A DNA stretch of 41,716 nucleotides from Lachnospiraceae bacterium (lineage in GTDB: Bacteria > Bacillota > Clostridia > Lachnospirales > Lachnospiraceae): the NCBI GenBank assembly GCA_017474455.1, contig JAFVHP010000030.1, forward strand, positions 1 to 41,716. The letters are read 5' to 3'. The translations under genes were made by a program, and so were the position numbers. Of this stretch, positions 1 through 7,613 are shown piece after piece (within the stretch, counting starts at the first letter, position 1; the number at the start of each line of letters is the position of its first letter). The notes under the pieces are model-generated. The model ran no database searches and had not been told where the DNA came from. It saw only the letters and a list, made by a program, of their open reading frames with translations.

Positions 1-1
1 A

Positions 2-1012
2 GACGGCAGCGAATATGCCGAGTTCACTGTTTTTTCCGTAAAGCGTTATTCCGGCGCGGATACGATCGAATATGACCTGAAGAACGCCATTGCTGGCGCC
101 ATCGCCCAGATGGAAGCCGACAAAAAGAGCTCCGGGACTCTCGTGGAAAGCCTTCCCATGCAGAATGAGAACGGTGAATATGTCTATGATGAAGACGGCA
201 GCCTTATGTACCAGGAAGCTGAAATGCAGATAAACCGCAGGGATACCGGTGAATATGTCATCAATGCCGACCAGGTAAACTATGTTATCGACATGTTCTC
301 GGCGCCGAGCAGGAAACATCCGCTGGGGACTGACGGCGACGGCTTCGACGTTCTGGCCCGTATCATGTACGGCGGCCGTGTTTCGCTGATGGTCGGCTTT
401 GTCGTCGTATTCCTGGAATGCTTCCTCGGTGTCATCATGGGCGGTATCGCAGGCTACTACGGCGGATGGGTCGACAACCTGATCATGCGTCTGGTAGACG
501 TTTTCTACTGTCTGCCTTCCATGCCGATCATGATCATCCTGGGCGCCATGATGGACGCGCAGAGAATGAATACATATATCCGACTGCTGATCATGATGGC
601 AGCTTTGGGTATTATGGGATGGGCCGGTGTCGCCAGAATGGTCAGAGGCCAGATCCTGTCCCTGAGGGAGCAGGAATTCATGATCGCTACGGAAGCGACC
701 GGCATCAGGGTCAGCCAGAGAATCTTCCACCATCTTGTTCCGAATGTAATGCCCCAGCTGATCGTCATCGCAACGATGGGCATGGGCGGCGTTATCATTA
801 CAGAATCAACACTGTCCTTCCTGGGACTGGGCGTCAAGCATCCGCTGGCCACCTGGGGAACGATCATCAACTCTGTATCCTCGGCGTCGGCGATGGCCCA
901 CTATCCTTTTATCTGGATACCTGTCGGCCTTCTGATCTGCCTGACTGTTATCGCGTTCAACTTTGTCGGTGACGGTCTGCGTGACGCATATGACCCGAAG
1001 TCCAAGAGATAA
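2..1012 (+). CDS. oppC: Oligopeptide/dipeptide ABC transporter permease, OppC/DppC type (5' truncated)
   Basis: Inner-membrane permease of a peptide importer, pairing with an OppB-type subunit that would lie to the left. The reading frame is open to the window edge, so the true start is outside; the first internal ATG at 110 is not the start. The visible part begins with a hydrophilic stretch rich in D, E, Y and G, which in this family lies between the first membrane helix and the transport core. It then shows about five hydrophobic segments. The permease loop that docks on the ATPases (EATG...HHLVPN, the EAA motif) lies near 690-740. It is followed by oppD after 23 bases, in one operon. Confidence 0.93.
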   Translation, partial: DGSEYAEFTVFSVKRYSGADTIEYDLKNAIAGAIAQMEADKKSSGTLVESLPMQNENGEYVYDEDGSLMYQEAEMQINRRDTGEYVINADQVNYVIDMFSAPSRKHPLGTDGDGFDVLARIMYGGRVSLMVGFVVVFLECFLGVIMGGIAGYYGGWVDNLIMRLVDVFYCLPSMPIMIILGAMMDAQRMNTYIRLLIMMAALGIMGWAGVARMVRGQILSLREQEFMIATEATGIRVSQRIFHHLVPNVMPQLIVIATMGMGGVIITESTLSFLGLGVKHPLATWGTIINSVSSASAMAHYPFIWIPVGLLICLTVIAFNFVGDGLRDAYDPKSKR

Positions 1013-1035
1013 GCAGGGATTAGAGAGGAAGAAAG

Positions 1036-2229
1036 ATGGCTGAAAAAACCGAAAAGAAAAAATCTTCATATATATCTGCGAGCGAATCCAGGAAGATAAC
1101 CAGGTTCAACCGCAGAGTCACCAGGAAACTCGAGAACGAGCGTGCCGATGCGGGCAAGGATCCGTCACTCTATACGACAAAAATGAAAGATGAGAACAAC
1201 GTTGTCGAGTTCGACAATGTCTGTACTTATTTCTTTACGGATGTCGGAACGGTAAAGGCCGTGGACGGTATCAATTTCTCGATCCCGAAACATGCTACCG
1301 TCGGTGTCGTCGGCGAGTCCGGGTGCGGCAAGTCCGTTACCAGCCTTTCGCTGATGCAGCTTCTGCAGCGCCCTTCGGGACAGACTGTGGGCGGCGAGAT
1401 CCGTCTTAACCTGGGTGACGGGACGGCATACAATATCGTCAATACACCCAATTCCATTATGGAGACGATCCGGGGCAACAAGATCTCGATGATCTTCCAG
1501 GAGCCCATGACGAGCCTGAATCCTGTCTTCAGGATCGGCGCGCAGGTAGATGAGGTCACAAAGCTCCATAATCCGGAAATGTCTGATGAGGACGTCAAGG
1601 CTAGGACGCTCGAAATGCTCGACCTCGTCGGGATCGCCAACAAGGAAGGCGTTTACAACATGTATCCGCACGAACTGTCCGGCGGTATGCGCCAGCGTAT
1701 CTGCATCGCGATCGCCCTGGCGTGTTCACCGACGCTGATCATAGCCGATGAGCCCACGACCGCGCTGGACGTTACCATCCAGGCGCAGATACTGGACCTT
1801 CTCCAGAACCTGAAGGACAAGATCGGTTCATCGATCATGCTGATCACTCATGACCTGGGCGTAGTCGCCGGCATGGCGGATTACGTCGTCGTCATGTATG
1901 CGGGGCGTGTCGTGGAAAAAGGCACTGCCGATGATATTTTCCATCACCCGATGCATCCCTATACCATCGGACTGATGCGCTCAAAGCCGGTCGTCGGCAA
2001 GAAAGTGGAAGCCCTGTACAACATTCCGGGAAGCGTCCCGAATCCTGTTGACATGCCGCAGTACTGTTATTTCCGCGACCGCTGCGAGATGAGAAAGCCT
2101 GAATGCGACGGCGTGTATCCTCCGGAGATCAAGGTCAGCGATACGCACTTTGTATCCTGCTACTGCTATAAGGACCAGGGCGAGATACAGGGATATCCTT
2201 CATCGGTAGACGTCAATACACTGCTTTGA
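1036..2229 (+). CDS. oppD: Oligopeptide ABC transporter ATP-binding protein, OppD/DppD type
   Basis: Cytoplasmic ATPase that powers peptide uptake with OppF. It has 397 residues, longer than usual because of a charged N-terminal extension of about 55 residues before the ATPase core. Visible motifs are Walker [10 protein letters not shown]-loop [10 protein letters not shown], signature LSGGMRQR, Walker [13 protein letters not shown] and the switch histidine in LITHD. The C-terminal oligopeptide-transporter region carries several cysteines ([14 protein letters not shown]...SCYC), the pattern seen in OppD/DppD proteins. A ribosome binding site (GAGAGGAAGAA) precedes the ATG. Its stop overlaps the start of oppF (TGATG), implying coupled translation. 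Confidence 0.95.
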   Translation: MAEKTEKKKSSYISASESRKITRFNRRVTRKLENERADAGKDPSLYTTKMKDENNVVEFDNVCTYFFTDVGTVKAVDGINFSIPKHATVGVVGESGCGKSVTSLSLMQLLQRPSGQTVGGEIRLNLGDGTAYNIVNTPNSIMETIRGNKISMIFQEPMTSLNPVFRIGAQVDEVTKLHNPEMSDEDVKARTLEMLDLVGIANKEGVYNMYPHELSGGMRQRICIAIALACSPTLIIADEPTTALDVTIQAQILDLLQNLKDKIGSSIMLITHDLGVVAGMADYVVVMYAGRVVEKGTADDIFHHPMHPYTIGLMRSKPVVGKKVEALYNIPGSVPNPVDMPQYCYFRDRCEMRKPECDGVYPPEIKVSDTHFVSCYCYKDQGEIQGYPSSVDVNTLL

Positions 2230-3374
2230 TGGAAAAAGCCGCCAATAACATTAAATGGATGGAGAAAACTGTTTTGGAAGAGAAAACTACTGCCACTACA
2301 AATACTGTTTCTGGTAATACCGGTAATGATGAAGTACTCCGTGTCAATAACCTGGTGAAGTATTTCCCGATCAAGTCCAGCTTCTTCAAGCGGACGATCG
2401 GTAATGTCAAAGCGGTCGACGGCGTTACCTTTTCGATAAAGCGCCGCCAGACGATGGGCCTCGTCGGGGAATCGGGCTGCGGCAAGTCCACCTGCGGCAG
2501 AACGATCCTCCGCCTGCAGGAAAAGACTTCCGGTGATGTCTGGTTCGACGGCCAGGACGTGTTCGCGCTCAGCAAGGAAGAACTCCGCAAGCTCCGCCCC
2601 AGGATGCAGATGGTATTCCAGGATCCGTATTCCTCGCTTTCCCCCAGGCTCCCGGTAGGAGAGATCATCGGTGAAGCCGCAAGGGAACACCACATCGTCG
2701 ACAGCGAGAACTATGACGATTACATCAGCAGGGTCATGGAAGTCTGCGGGCTGCCCTCCTATTACAAAGAAAGATACCCGCACGAGTTTTCGGGCGGACA
2801 GAGACAGCGTATCTGCATAGCCAGGTCACTGGCGCTGGCCCCGGATTTTGTAGTCTGCGATGAGCCGGTCTCCGCTCTGGATGTTTCCATCCAGGCACAG
2901 ATCATCAACCTCTTAAAGCAGCTGCAGCAGGAATTCGGTCTGACGTACCTGTTTATTTCCCACGACCTTTCCGTTGTCGAGCACATTTCCGATACCGTAG
3001 GTGTCATGTACCTCGGCAACATGGTCGAATATGCTGAGACAGAGAAGATCTTTGCCAATCCGCTGAATCCGTATACCAAGGCGCTGTTCTCAGCCATTCC
3101 GGTACCGGATCCCGACGTAAAGCTGAACCGTATCATACTTAAGGGCAGCATACCCAGCCCGGCTAACCCACCCAGCGGCTGCAAGTTCCATACCAGGTGC
3201 GACCACTGTATGGAAATGTGCAAATACGCTGTGCCTGAGTGGAAAGAAGTTGAAGAAGGGCACTTCTGTGCCTGCCACCTGTATAATGGTGACGAAGAGA
3301 ACGCCAGGGCCAATGAAACGGTGAAAGAAGCAAAGCGTACGGCGACCGTGACGGTCGACACAGAAGTTATGTGA
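2229..3374 (+). CDS. oppF: Oligopeptide ABC transporter ATP-binding protein, OppF/DppF type
   Basis: Second ATPase of the peptide importer, 381 residues. Motifs are Walker [10 protein letters not shown]-loop FQDPYSSLSP, signature FSGGQRQR, Walker B FVVCDEPVSALD and ISHD. The C-terminal part has the oligo_HPY-like region with cysteines (GCKFHTRCDHCMEMC). I chose the ATG at 2229 because it overlaps the oppD stop. A TTG one codon earlier is possible, and no strong Shine-Dalgarno is visible, which suits translational coupling. About 35 hydrophilic residues precede the ATPase core, and the C-terminus is Thr/Val/Glu-rich. The next small gene overlaps its stop. Confidence 0.95.
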   Translation: MEKAANNIKWMEKTVLEEKTTATTNTVSGNTGNDEVLRVNNLVKYFPIKSSFFKRTIGNVKAVDGVTFSIKRRQTMGLVGESGCGKSTCGRTILRLQEKTSGDVWFDGQDVFALSKEELRKLRPRMQMVFQDPYSSLSPRLPVGEIIGEAAREHHIVDSENYDDYISRVMEVCGLPSYYKERYPHEFSGGQRQRICIARSLALAPDFVVCDEPVSALDVSIQAQIINLLKQLQQEFGLTYLFISHDLSVVEHISDTVGVMYLGNMVEYAETEKIFANPLNPYTKALFSAIPVPDPDVKLNRIILKGSIPSPANPPSGCKFHTRCDHCMEMCKYAVPEWKEVEEGHFCACHLYNGDEENARANETVKEAKRTATVTVDTEVM

Positions 3375-3721
3375 TCATCCTGCAGAAGAATATGTTCGGA
3401 AGAAACGGCCAAAAAGTGAAAAAGGATACCTTTGAAGATGACGGCAGGACTATTGCGCCCATGAATCTGGAAGGTATGCCGGGGTACCGTCCCTGGCTGA
3501 AGGACCGTGCATCCGGACAGGCTGCAGACAATTCAAACAACGAGAACAATATAGCAAAAACAGGGGGTGGCAGACCCATGTACGGCGCGGAGGAGCTGGC
3601 AAAAGAGCAGATCCGCGCCTACAGGTTTGCCGCACTGAAGGCCGGCCTCCTGGTCGCGCTGGTCTTTGCGGTCGTCTTTTTCCTTTTCCTCGCGTTCTGC
3701 GATTTTGTGTGGTTCCGCTAG
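3371..3721 (+). CDS. Small tail-anchored membrane protein of unknown function, last gene of the opp operon
   Basis: A 116-residue protein with a charged, low-complexity N-terminal part (about residues 1-80) and a single hydrophobic segment near the C-terminus (LLVALVFAVVFFLFLAF). This topology would put the N-terminal part in the cytoplasm with a C-terminal anchor. The GTG at 3371 overlaps the oppF stop; an ATG at 3392 (MFGRNGQKVKK) is an alternative start. The overlap places it in the opp operon, so it may be an accessory of the transporter, but I recognise no family. It ends in TAG and is followed by the palindrome and terminator. Confidence 0.7.
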   Translation: MIILQKNMFGRNGQKVKKDTFEDDGRTIAPMNLEGMPGYRPWLKDRASGQAADNSNNENNIAKTGGGRPMYGAEELAKEQIRAYRFAALKAGLLVALVFAVVFFLFLAFCDFVWFR

Positions 3722-3723
3722 TA

Positions 3724-3916
3724 TCTGCTATAAGTAAAACTTCAAACCGGATACCATCGCCGGGAACTTCTATAATACTTTCAAAATGTATAAAACACTC
3801 GCAATGATCCCAAACTCGCTGCGCTCAGACAGTGTGATCATTGCTCGTTATCCATTTTGAAAGTATCATGAAGTTCCGCGGCTCCGGCATATGTTTGAAG
3901 TTTTACCCATAGCAGA
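3724..3916. repeat. 193-bp imperfect palindromic intergenic element
   Basis: Three blocks of the left arm reappear in inverted order in the right arm. The outer block is about 24 bp with two mismatches (TCTGCTA at 3724 against TAGCAGA ending at 3916, running through GTAAAACTTCAAAC). The middle block contains GGAACTTC and ATACTTTCAAAATG. The inner block is CAATGATC against GATCATTG. The centre holds CTCGCTGCGCTCAGACAG. Arms of this length and regularity suggest a mobile or MITE-like/REP-like element, or a very long RNA hairpin at the end of the opp transcript. No transposase is present and I found no second copy in the window. Confidence 0.75.
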
Positions 3917-3960
3917 AAAAAACCGGCAGATCCGCTAACGGATCCGCCGGCTTTCTTTTT
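3917..3960. terminator. Bidirectional rho-independent terminator between convergent operons
   Basis: The stem CCGGC-A-GATCCG pairs with CGGATC-C-GCCGG across a CTAA loop (3923-3950). A T-run follows on the plus strand (CTTTCTTTTT) and an A-run precedes it, which is a T-run on the minus strand. It can therefore end the opp operon from the left and the ECF sigma operon from the right. The stop codon of the minus-strand gene starts at its edge. Confidence 0.85.
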
Positions 3961-4268
3961 CAGATATGCGGTTGGAAATAGTTTACGAACGCTTCGGTAC
4001 AGGCCATGCAGCCGATAAAAAAGACCAGGAGTACCAGCATGACGATCGATATCTTATCGATCACGAATTTCTTTTTACCGGTGCAGGACAGCAGGACTTC
4101 CACGCCCAGCATGATCATCATCAGCGGCCAGAGGTGAAGCACTATACCGGCCGGGATCTTCGGAATGAAGACCCGCAGGAAACAGACGATACCGGAAACG
4201 ATAAGCGATATGCCGAGCGTTACCGTACCGACGCGGTGTATCTTTTCCGCAGATTCAATATTTTCCAT
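3960..4268 (-). CDS. Small three-helix membrane protein in the ECF sigma operon (LiaI/LiaF-N or DUF5668-like)
   Basis: A 102-residue protein with three hydrophobic helices: VTLGISLIVSGIVCFL, IVLHLWPLMMIMLGVEVLL and IVMLVLLVFFIGCMAC. The pattern of a helix, the short motif WPLMMIMLGVEVL and another helix resembles the small transmembrane module found in LiaI/LiaF-type and DUF5668 proteins, which are often tied to envelope stress. This is a resemblance judged by eye, not a family assignment. It is the last gene of the minus-strand sigma operon, 35 bases after the preceding gene, and a GGAAAGGAGAA-type ribosome binding site is visible. It ends at the shared terminator. Confidence 0.75.
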   Translation of the reverse strand: MENIESAEKIHRVGTVTLGISLIVSGIVCFLRVFIPKIPAGIVLHLWPLMMIMLGVEVLLSCTGKKKFVIDKISIVMLVLLVFFIGCMACTEAFVNYFQPHI

Positions 4269-4303
4269 TTCAGTTTCTCCTTTCCGGCAGACCTGGTCCG
4301 GAC

Positions 4304-4822
4304 TTACAGTTCAAGTTCCTCTTTCTTGCCGGATATCAGCCGGATCCCTAAAAGTATAAGGATCAGGGCGGTGGCCAGCCGAGGAAATACCCGAAGGAAG
4401 GTGTTCAGGACATGGGCGGCATCGCTGTTTATGGGAAGAGTGCGGCAGATCTGCTGAAGGATCTTGTAGCATCCGATAATGACCAGCAGGATGCCGCCCC
4501 ACTTTGCAGCCCTGTTCCTGTCGTTAAGGACAGCGGGCACCTTTATGCCCTCGAACAGTTTTACTGCTTCATCCTCTGCCGACGCGATCTCCTCGTCTGT
4601 CATATGGGCCATATTTCTGGCATGGAAGAAAGCGTAGACATAGATCACGACGTTCAGGAACAGAAGTTCCGGAAGATCGGTCAGGTAAGCCGCAAAGACC
4701 AGGAACCAGAAGGGGATGAGAAGGCTCATGCCTGCCTTCATAAAGCCCCAGTACATCTCGGCACAGCCGGGAATAAAAGAAAAACAGAATGTCCAGAATG
4801 CATTTCTTTTTTTGATCTTCAT
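4304..4822 (-). CDS. Membrane protein in the ECF sigma operon (TM2-like N-terminus)
   Basis: 172 residues from the ATG preceded by AAAGGA; a TTG five codons upstream is in frame but has no ribosome binding site. The N-terminus (FSFIPGCAEMYWGFMKAG) resembles the Pro-Gly-x-x-x-Met-Tyr-x-Gly turn of TM2-like small membrane domains. About four hydrophobic segments follow, separated by a charged cytoplasmic stretch (ARNMAHMTDEEIASAEDEAVKL). No enzymatic motif is visible. It sits 11 bases after the anti-sigma gene and 35 before the last gene, so it is probably part of the output or sensing side of this envelope-response operon. Confidence 0.8.
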   Translation of the reverse strand: MKIKKRNAFWTFCFSFIPGCAEMYWGFMKAGMSLLIPFWFLVFAAYLTDLPELLFLNVVIYVYAFFHARNMAHMTDEEIASAEDEAVKLFEGIKVPAVLNDRNRAAKWGGILLVIIGCYKILQQICRTLPINSDAAHVLNTFLRVFPRLATALILILLGIRLISGKKEELEL

Positions 4823-4833
4823 ATCATGTCCTT

Positions 4834-5229
4834 TCAAAACTGATCATCTGCATCGTCATAGTCATATGGAACGGGGAGGTTGTCTCTGTCCGGCATCATG
4901 ACGGAACCGAATGTGACCACTTTCCGTGTTATGTCGGAAGCCTTTTCCGTTATGGCAGCGACCGTCTGTGCGCGATCATCTGCCTTACCATCTGTATCAA
5001 GCCGGCCGGAACCTGTGCCGAACGGTGAAAATAGAAGAAGGGCTATGGCGGCAGCCGTCATGGCGCCGACTTCCAGTGAGTACAGGAGAAGTTTCCGTTT
5101 CCTTTTCGGGAGGGCTGTTTCTTCAACAGCTTCCAGTATCTGTGTTTTCAGGTAGGAAGGTGCATGGATCAGCTGCTTTTCATCGTTTTCGATCTCATTT
5201 ATGAGTTCCTGCAGTGCTTTGTCATCCAT
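4834..5229 (-). CDS. Probable anti-sigma factor, single-pass membrane protein
   Basis: 131 residues with a cytoplasmic N-terminal segment (MDDKALQELINEIENDEKQL...PSYLKTQILEAVEE), a basic patch KRKRK, one membrane helix (LEVGAMTAAAIALLLFSPF) and an extracytoplasmic Asp-rich tail. This layout, directly downstream of an ECF sigma gene, is that of a membrane anti-sigma factor that holds its sigma at the membrane. No zinc-binding HxxxCxxC motif is present. The start is set by AAAGGGGG seven bases upstream of the ATG. That ATG overlaps the sigma stop (ATGGATGA), so the two are translationally coupled and made in matched amounts. Confidence 0.82.
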   Translation of the reverse strand: MDDKALQELINEIENDEKQLIHAPSYLKTQILEAVEETALPKRKRKLLLYSLEVGAMTAAAIALLLFSPFGTGSGRLDTDGKADDRAQTVAAITEKASDITRKVVTFGSVMMPDRDNLPVPYDYDDADDQF

Positions 5230-5818
5230 CCGGATACCCCCTTTCCGCTTTCTTCTCTTCAATCTGCCCGGGACCGCTCCCCCTGTTCCGGTACAGCCAT
5301 CTTAAACGGTCCCTTGCCCGGTATACCCTGGTCTTGACTGCCGAAGGCTTCTCGTTCAGTTCAGCGGCGATCTCTTCTATGCTCTGCTCCAGATAATAGT
5401 AACGGTAGGCTACGCCCTGGTACGGTTCGTTCAGCATGGAACACATCCGCAGAAGCTCATCCCTGGTATCCTGTTCCAGATAACGGGACTCCGTATCAGC
5501 CGGATCGGCTGCCGCCGGCAGTGTTTCGGGATCATATGCCTCCGGTTCATGGGACTGCCTGCGGATGTAGTCGATGCATTTGTTGGAGGCGGTCTTCGCA
5601 AGCCATCCTTTCTCGTGATCAGGAAGTATGGATGGAAGATTCCGGTAGGCTGCAATGAATGTTTCCTGCGTCAGGTCCTGCGCCGCGAAATAATCCCCGG
5701 TCATCCGGTAGCAGACGGAGAGAATAAGATCCTGATAACTGTCTATCATCGCAGACAGTCTTTGTTTTGCATCGATCTTACTCACCTCCCCTCGCAGAAC
5801 CGTTCCGTGTTTGCTCAT
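5222..5818 (-). CDS. RNA polymerase sigma factor, ECF subfamily
   Basis: 198 residues with the two ECF domains. Region 2 is seen as DLILSVCYRMTGDYFAAQDLTQETF, followed by AAYRNLP and WLAKTASNKCIDYIRR. Region 4 is YRYYYLEQSIEEIAAELN followed by the recognition helix KPSAVKTRVYRARDRL. It would direct RNA polymerase to a small regulon, including its own promoter. The start is uncertain: the ATG at 5818 has no ribosome binding site, while a GTG at codon 12 sits immediately after AGGGGAG. It leads a four-gene minus-strand operon with its anti-sigma factor and two membrane proteins. Confidence 0.93.
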   Translation of the reverse strand: MSKHGTVLRGEVSKIDAKQRLSAMIDSYQDLILSVCYRMTGDYFAAQDLTQETFIAAYRNLPSILPDHEKGWLAKTASNKCIDYIRRQSHEPEAYDPETLPAAADPADTESRYLEQDTRDELLRMCSMLNEPYQGVAYRYYYLEQSIEEIAAELNEKPSAVKTRVYRARDRLRWLYRNRGSGPGQIEEKKAERGYPDG

Positions 5819-5831
5819 GTATATTAAGTAA

Positions 5832-5858
5832 AACGGATGGGACAGAAAAAAAGTTTCA
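5832..5858 (-). promoter_or_regulatory. Candidate autoregulated ECF-type promoter of the sigma operon
   Basis: On the minus strand TGAAAC (5853-5858) is followed after 17 bases by CGTT (5832-5835). This matches the general form of Bacillus-type ECF promoters (TGAAAC, 16-17 bases, CGTx). Its position just upstream of the sigma gene suggests positive autoregulation. Transcription would begin only about five bases before the ATG at 5818, which argues for a leaderless message or a start slightly further inside the gene. Confidence 0.55.
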
Positions 5859-5946
5859 GGCTAAATAGTTTTTATATATGATACACTGAATCTTGGCATT
5901 TCTGCCTGGCAGGAGACGGATAAGAGCGAAAGAGAGGCGTCTGAAA

Positions 5947-6447
5947 ATGGAGATCCGCAGATCCGCAGCAGAAGATTTTGACCGCATCATGCAGATCTAT
6001 GAATATGCCAGGGCATTTATGGCCCGGCACGGCAATCCGAACCAGTGGGGGCAAAGGAACTGGCCTCCGGGAGAACTGATCCTGCAGGATATGGCGGACG
6101 GAAACGGTTATGTCTGTCTTGAGAACGGCAGGATCATAGGAACATTCTTTTATGCGGCCGGGCAGGATATCGAACCGACCTACCGTGTGATCGAAGACGG
6201 TGCGTGGCTGGATGATTCCCCGTACGGTGTGGTCCACAGGATCGCTTCGGACGGATCGGTCAAAGGCACAGGCACTTTCTGCCTGAACTGGGCGTATGCG
6301 CAGTGCGGGCATCTGAGGATCGATACTCACGGGGATAATACCGTAATGCAGGATCTGCTTTGCAAACTCGGATTCATACACTGCGGGACGATATATGTGA
6401 CCGAGGACAGCTATCCGAGACTGGCATACGAAAAACTGCCGAAATAA
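5947..6447 (+). CDS. GNAT-family N-acetyltransferase
   Basis: 166 residues. It starts with MEIRRSAAEDFDRIMQIYEYAR, the usual first strand and helix of a GNAT fold. The central strands include YVCLENGRIIGTFFYA, and the late part is LRIDTHGDNTVMQDLLCKLGFIHCGTIYV, where the N...MQ..L.K.GF pattern is typical of the GNAT C-terminal half. The acetyl-CoA loop is represented by the stretch around GTGTFCLNWAYAQ and is less clear than usual. The start at 5947 is preceded by GAGAGG at nine bases; a further ATG at 5893 has no such site. The substrate cannot be predicted. It is transcribed divergently from the sigma operon. Confidence 0.85.
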   Translation: MEIRRSAAEDFDRIMQIYEYARAFMARHGNPNQWGQRNWPPGELILQDMADGNGYVCLENGRIIGTFFYAAGQDIEPTYRVIEDGAWLDDSPYGVVHRIASDGSVKGTGTFCLNWAYAQCGHLRIDTHGDNTVMQDLLCKLGFIHCGTIYVTEDSYPRLAYEKLPK

Positions 6448-6608
6448 GCGGATCCGGGCCGGGTGCGCCCGGCGGTTGACAAATTGTAAAGCGGGCGTGG
6501 TGGAAGCAACCGGCCGGGAAATGTAATCTGCAGACATCAAAGGAAAACTTTGAGGGAATCATTGGCCGGCACTTTAATGTGCGTACTGCGGAAAGAAGGA
6601 AGATCATT

Positions 6609-6839
6609 ATGATAATGGCGGATAAGATCATTGAACTGAGGAAAAAGAACGGATGGAGCCAGGAGGAACTGGCGGAAAAGCTGGGCGTGAGCCGGCAGTC
6701 TGTTTCCAAATGGGAAGGCGCGCTCTCCACGCCGGATCTGAATAAAGTGATCGCGATGGCGTCTCTGTTCGGCGTCAGTACAGATTATCTGCTGAAAGAT
6801 GAACTGACAGAAACAGCGCCTGCCGTTGCGGTGGAGTAG
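6609..6839 (+). CDS. HTH (XRE/Cro-type) regulator, N-terminal fragment ending at an in-frame TAG
   Basis: 76 residues forming a complete XRE-type DNA-binding domain: IIELRKKNGWSQEELAEKLG, then VSRQSVSKWEGA, then PDLNKVIAMASLFGVSTDYLL. The start is fixed by AAGGAAG six bases upstream. The frame stops at TAG (6837-6839) but continues open in the same frame through 7613, encoding a membrane domain. In related Firmicutes this HTH and membrane region are normally one protein of about 330 residues (family knowledge). I read it as one gene cut by a nonsense codon; alternatively the HTH domain is made alone as a soluble regulator. Confidence 0.8.
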   Translation: MIMADKIIELRKKNGWSQEELAEKLGVSRQSVSKWEGALSTPDLNKVIAMASLFGVSTDYLLKDELTETAPAVAVE

Positions 6840-6860
6840 CGGACTGTAAATGCCGAAGGG

Positions 6861-7613
6861 GTGGAACTGTATCCTGTTTCCATGGAAGATGCCAATGCTT
6901 ACCTTTTGGCTTCGGAACAGGCATCGAAGGAGATATCGCTCGGCGTGCTGCTCTGCATCCTTTCCCCGATACCGGTGATCCTTCTGGCACTTATGGGGGC
7001 GGCTGGCAGGATACCGCTGACAGAAGACCAGGGAGGTGTCGTCGGGACCTGCCTGCTGCTTCTGATCATCGCCTGCGCTGTTTATTTCTTCATAAAAAAC
7101 GGGATCGCGCTTTCCAGATTTGAGTATCTTGAAACAGAAGCGATCGATACGGCCTATGGCATTACCGGAATGGTAAAGGAAAAAAAGCAGGCCTATGAAC
7201 GTACCCATATCATGGGAATCGCCGCCGGTGTGATCATGATCGTGTGCGGAGTTATCCCGCTGCTGCTTTCCGGCGTGTTCAGCGATAATGATCTGATAAT
7301 GGGTGCAGGGATTTCGGCTTTTCTTGCTGCTGCGGCACTCGGTGTTTACCTGATCGTAAGGGTCTCCATTATCTGGGACGGTTATCAGAAGCTCCTGGAA
7401 GAAGGAGAGTATTCAAGGAAACAGAAATCTTCCATAAGCGGCCTGGTGAACGGTATCTACTGGAGTATCGTGACAGCTGCCTACCTTGCCGTCAGTTTCC
7501 TTACGATGCGCTGGGACAGGACATGGATCATCTGGCCGGTCGCAGCCGTGCTCTCAGGCGTGATCAATCTGATCCTGCAGGCATCTCAGAAGAAGTCTTC
7601 TTCAGCTTATTGA
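6861..7613 (+). CDS. Membrane-domain continuation of the split HTH regulator
   Basis: Up to 250 residues in the same frame as the HTH fragment. It begins with VSMEDANAYLLASEQASKEISLGV and then has about six hydrophobic segments (for example GVLLCILSPIPVILLALMG, VVGTCLLLLIIACAVYFF, IMGIAAGVIMIVCGVIPLLL). This is the C-terminal part expected of HTH-membrane fusion proteins. The coordinates start at a GTG; an ATG at 6882 is also possible, and neither has a well-placed ribosome binding site, so independent translation is doubtful. Its 3' end overlaps the end of tadA on the other strand by 50 bases. Confidence 0.65.
   Translation: MELYPVSMEDANAYLLASEQASKEISLGVLLCILSPIPVILLALMGAAGRIPLTEDQGGVVGTCLLLLIIACAVYFFIKNGIALSRFEYLETEAIDTAYGITGMVKEKKQAYERTHIMGIAAGVIMIVCGVIPLLLSGVFSDNDLIMGAGISAFLAAAALGVYLIVRVSIIWDGYQKLLEEGEYSRKQKSSISGLVNGIYWSIVTAAYLAVSFLTMRWDRTWIIWPVAAVLSGVINLILQASQKKSSSAY

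Noticed and set aside
4412-4843. Plus-strand ORFs opposite the sigma-operon membrane proteins
   Set aside because: They lack ribosome binding sites and family signatures and lie fully antisense to genes with clear membrane-protein features.
6476-6504. Promoter before the HTH gene based on a perfect TTGACA at 6476
   Set aside because: No -10 box is found at 16-18 bases (the sequence there is GC-rich).
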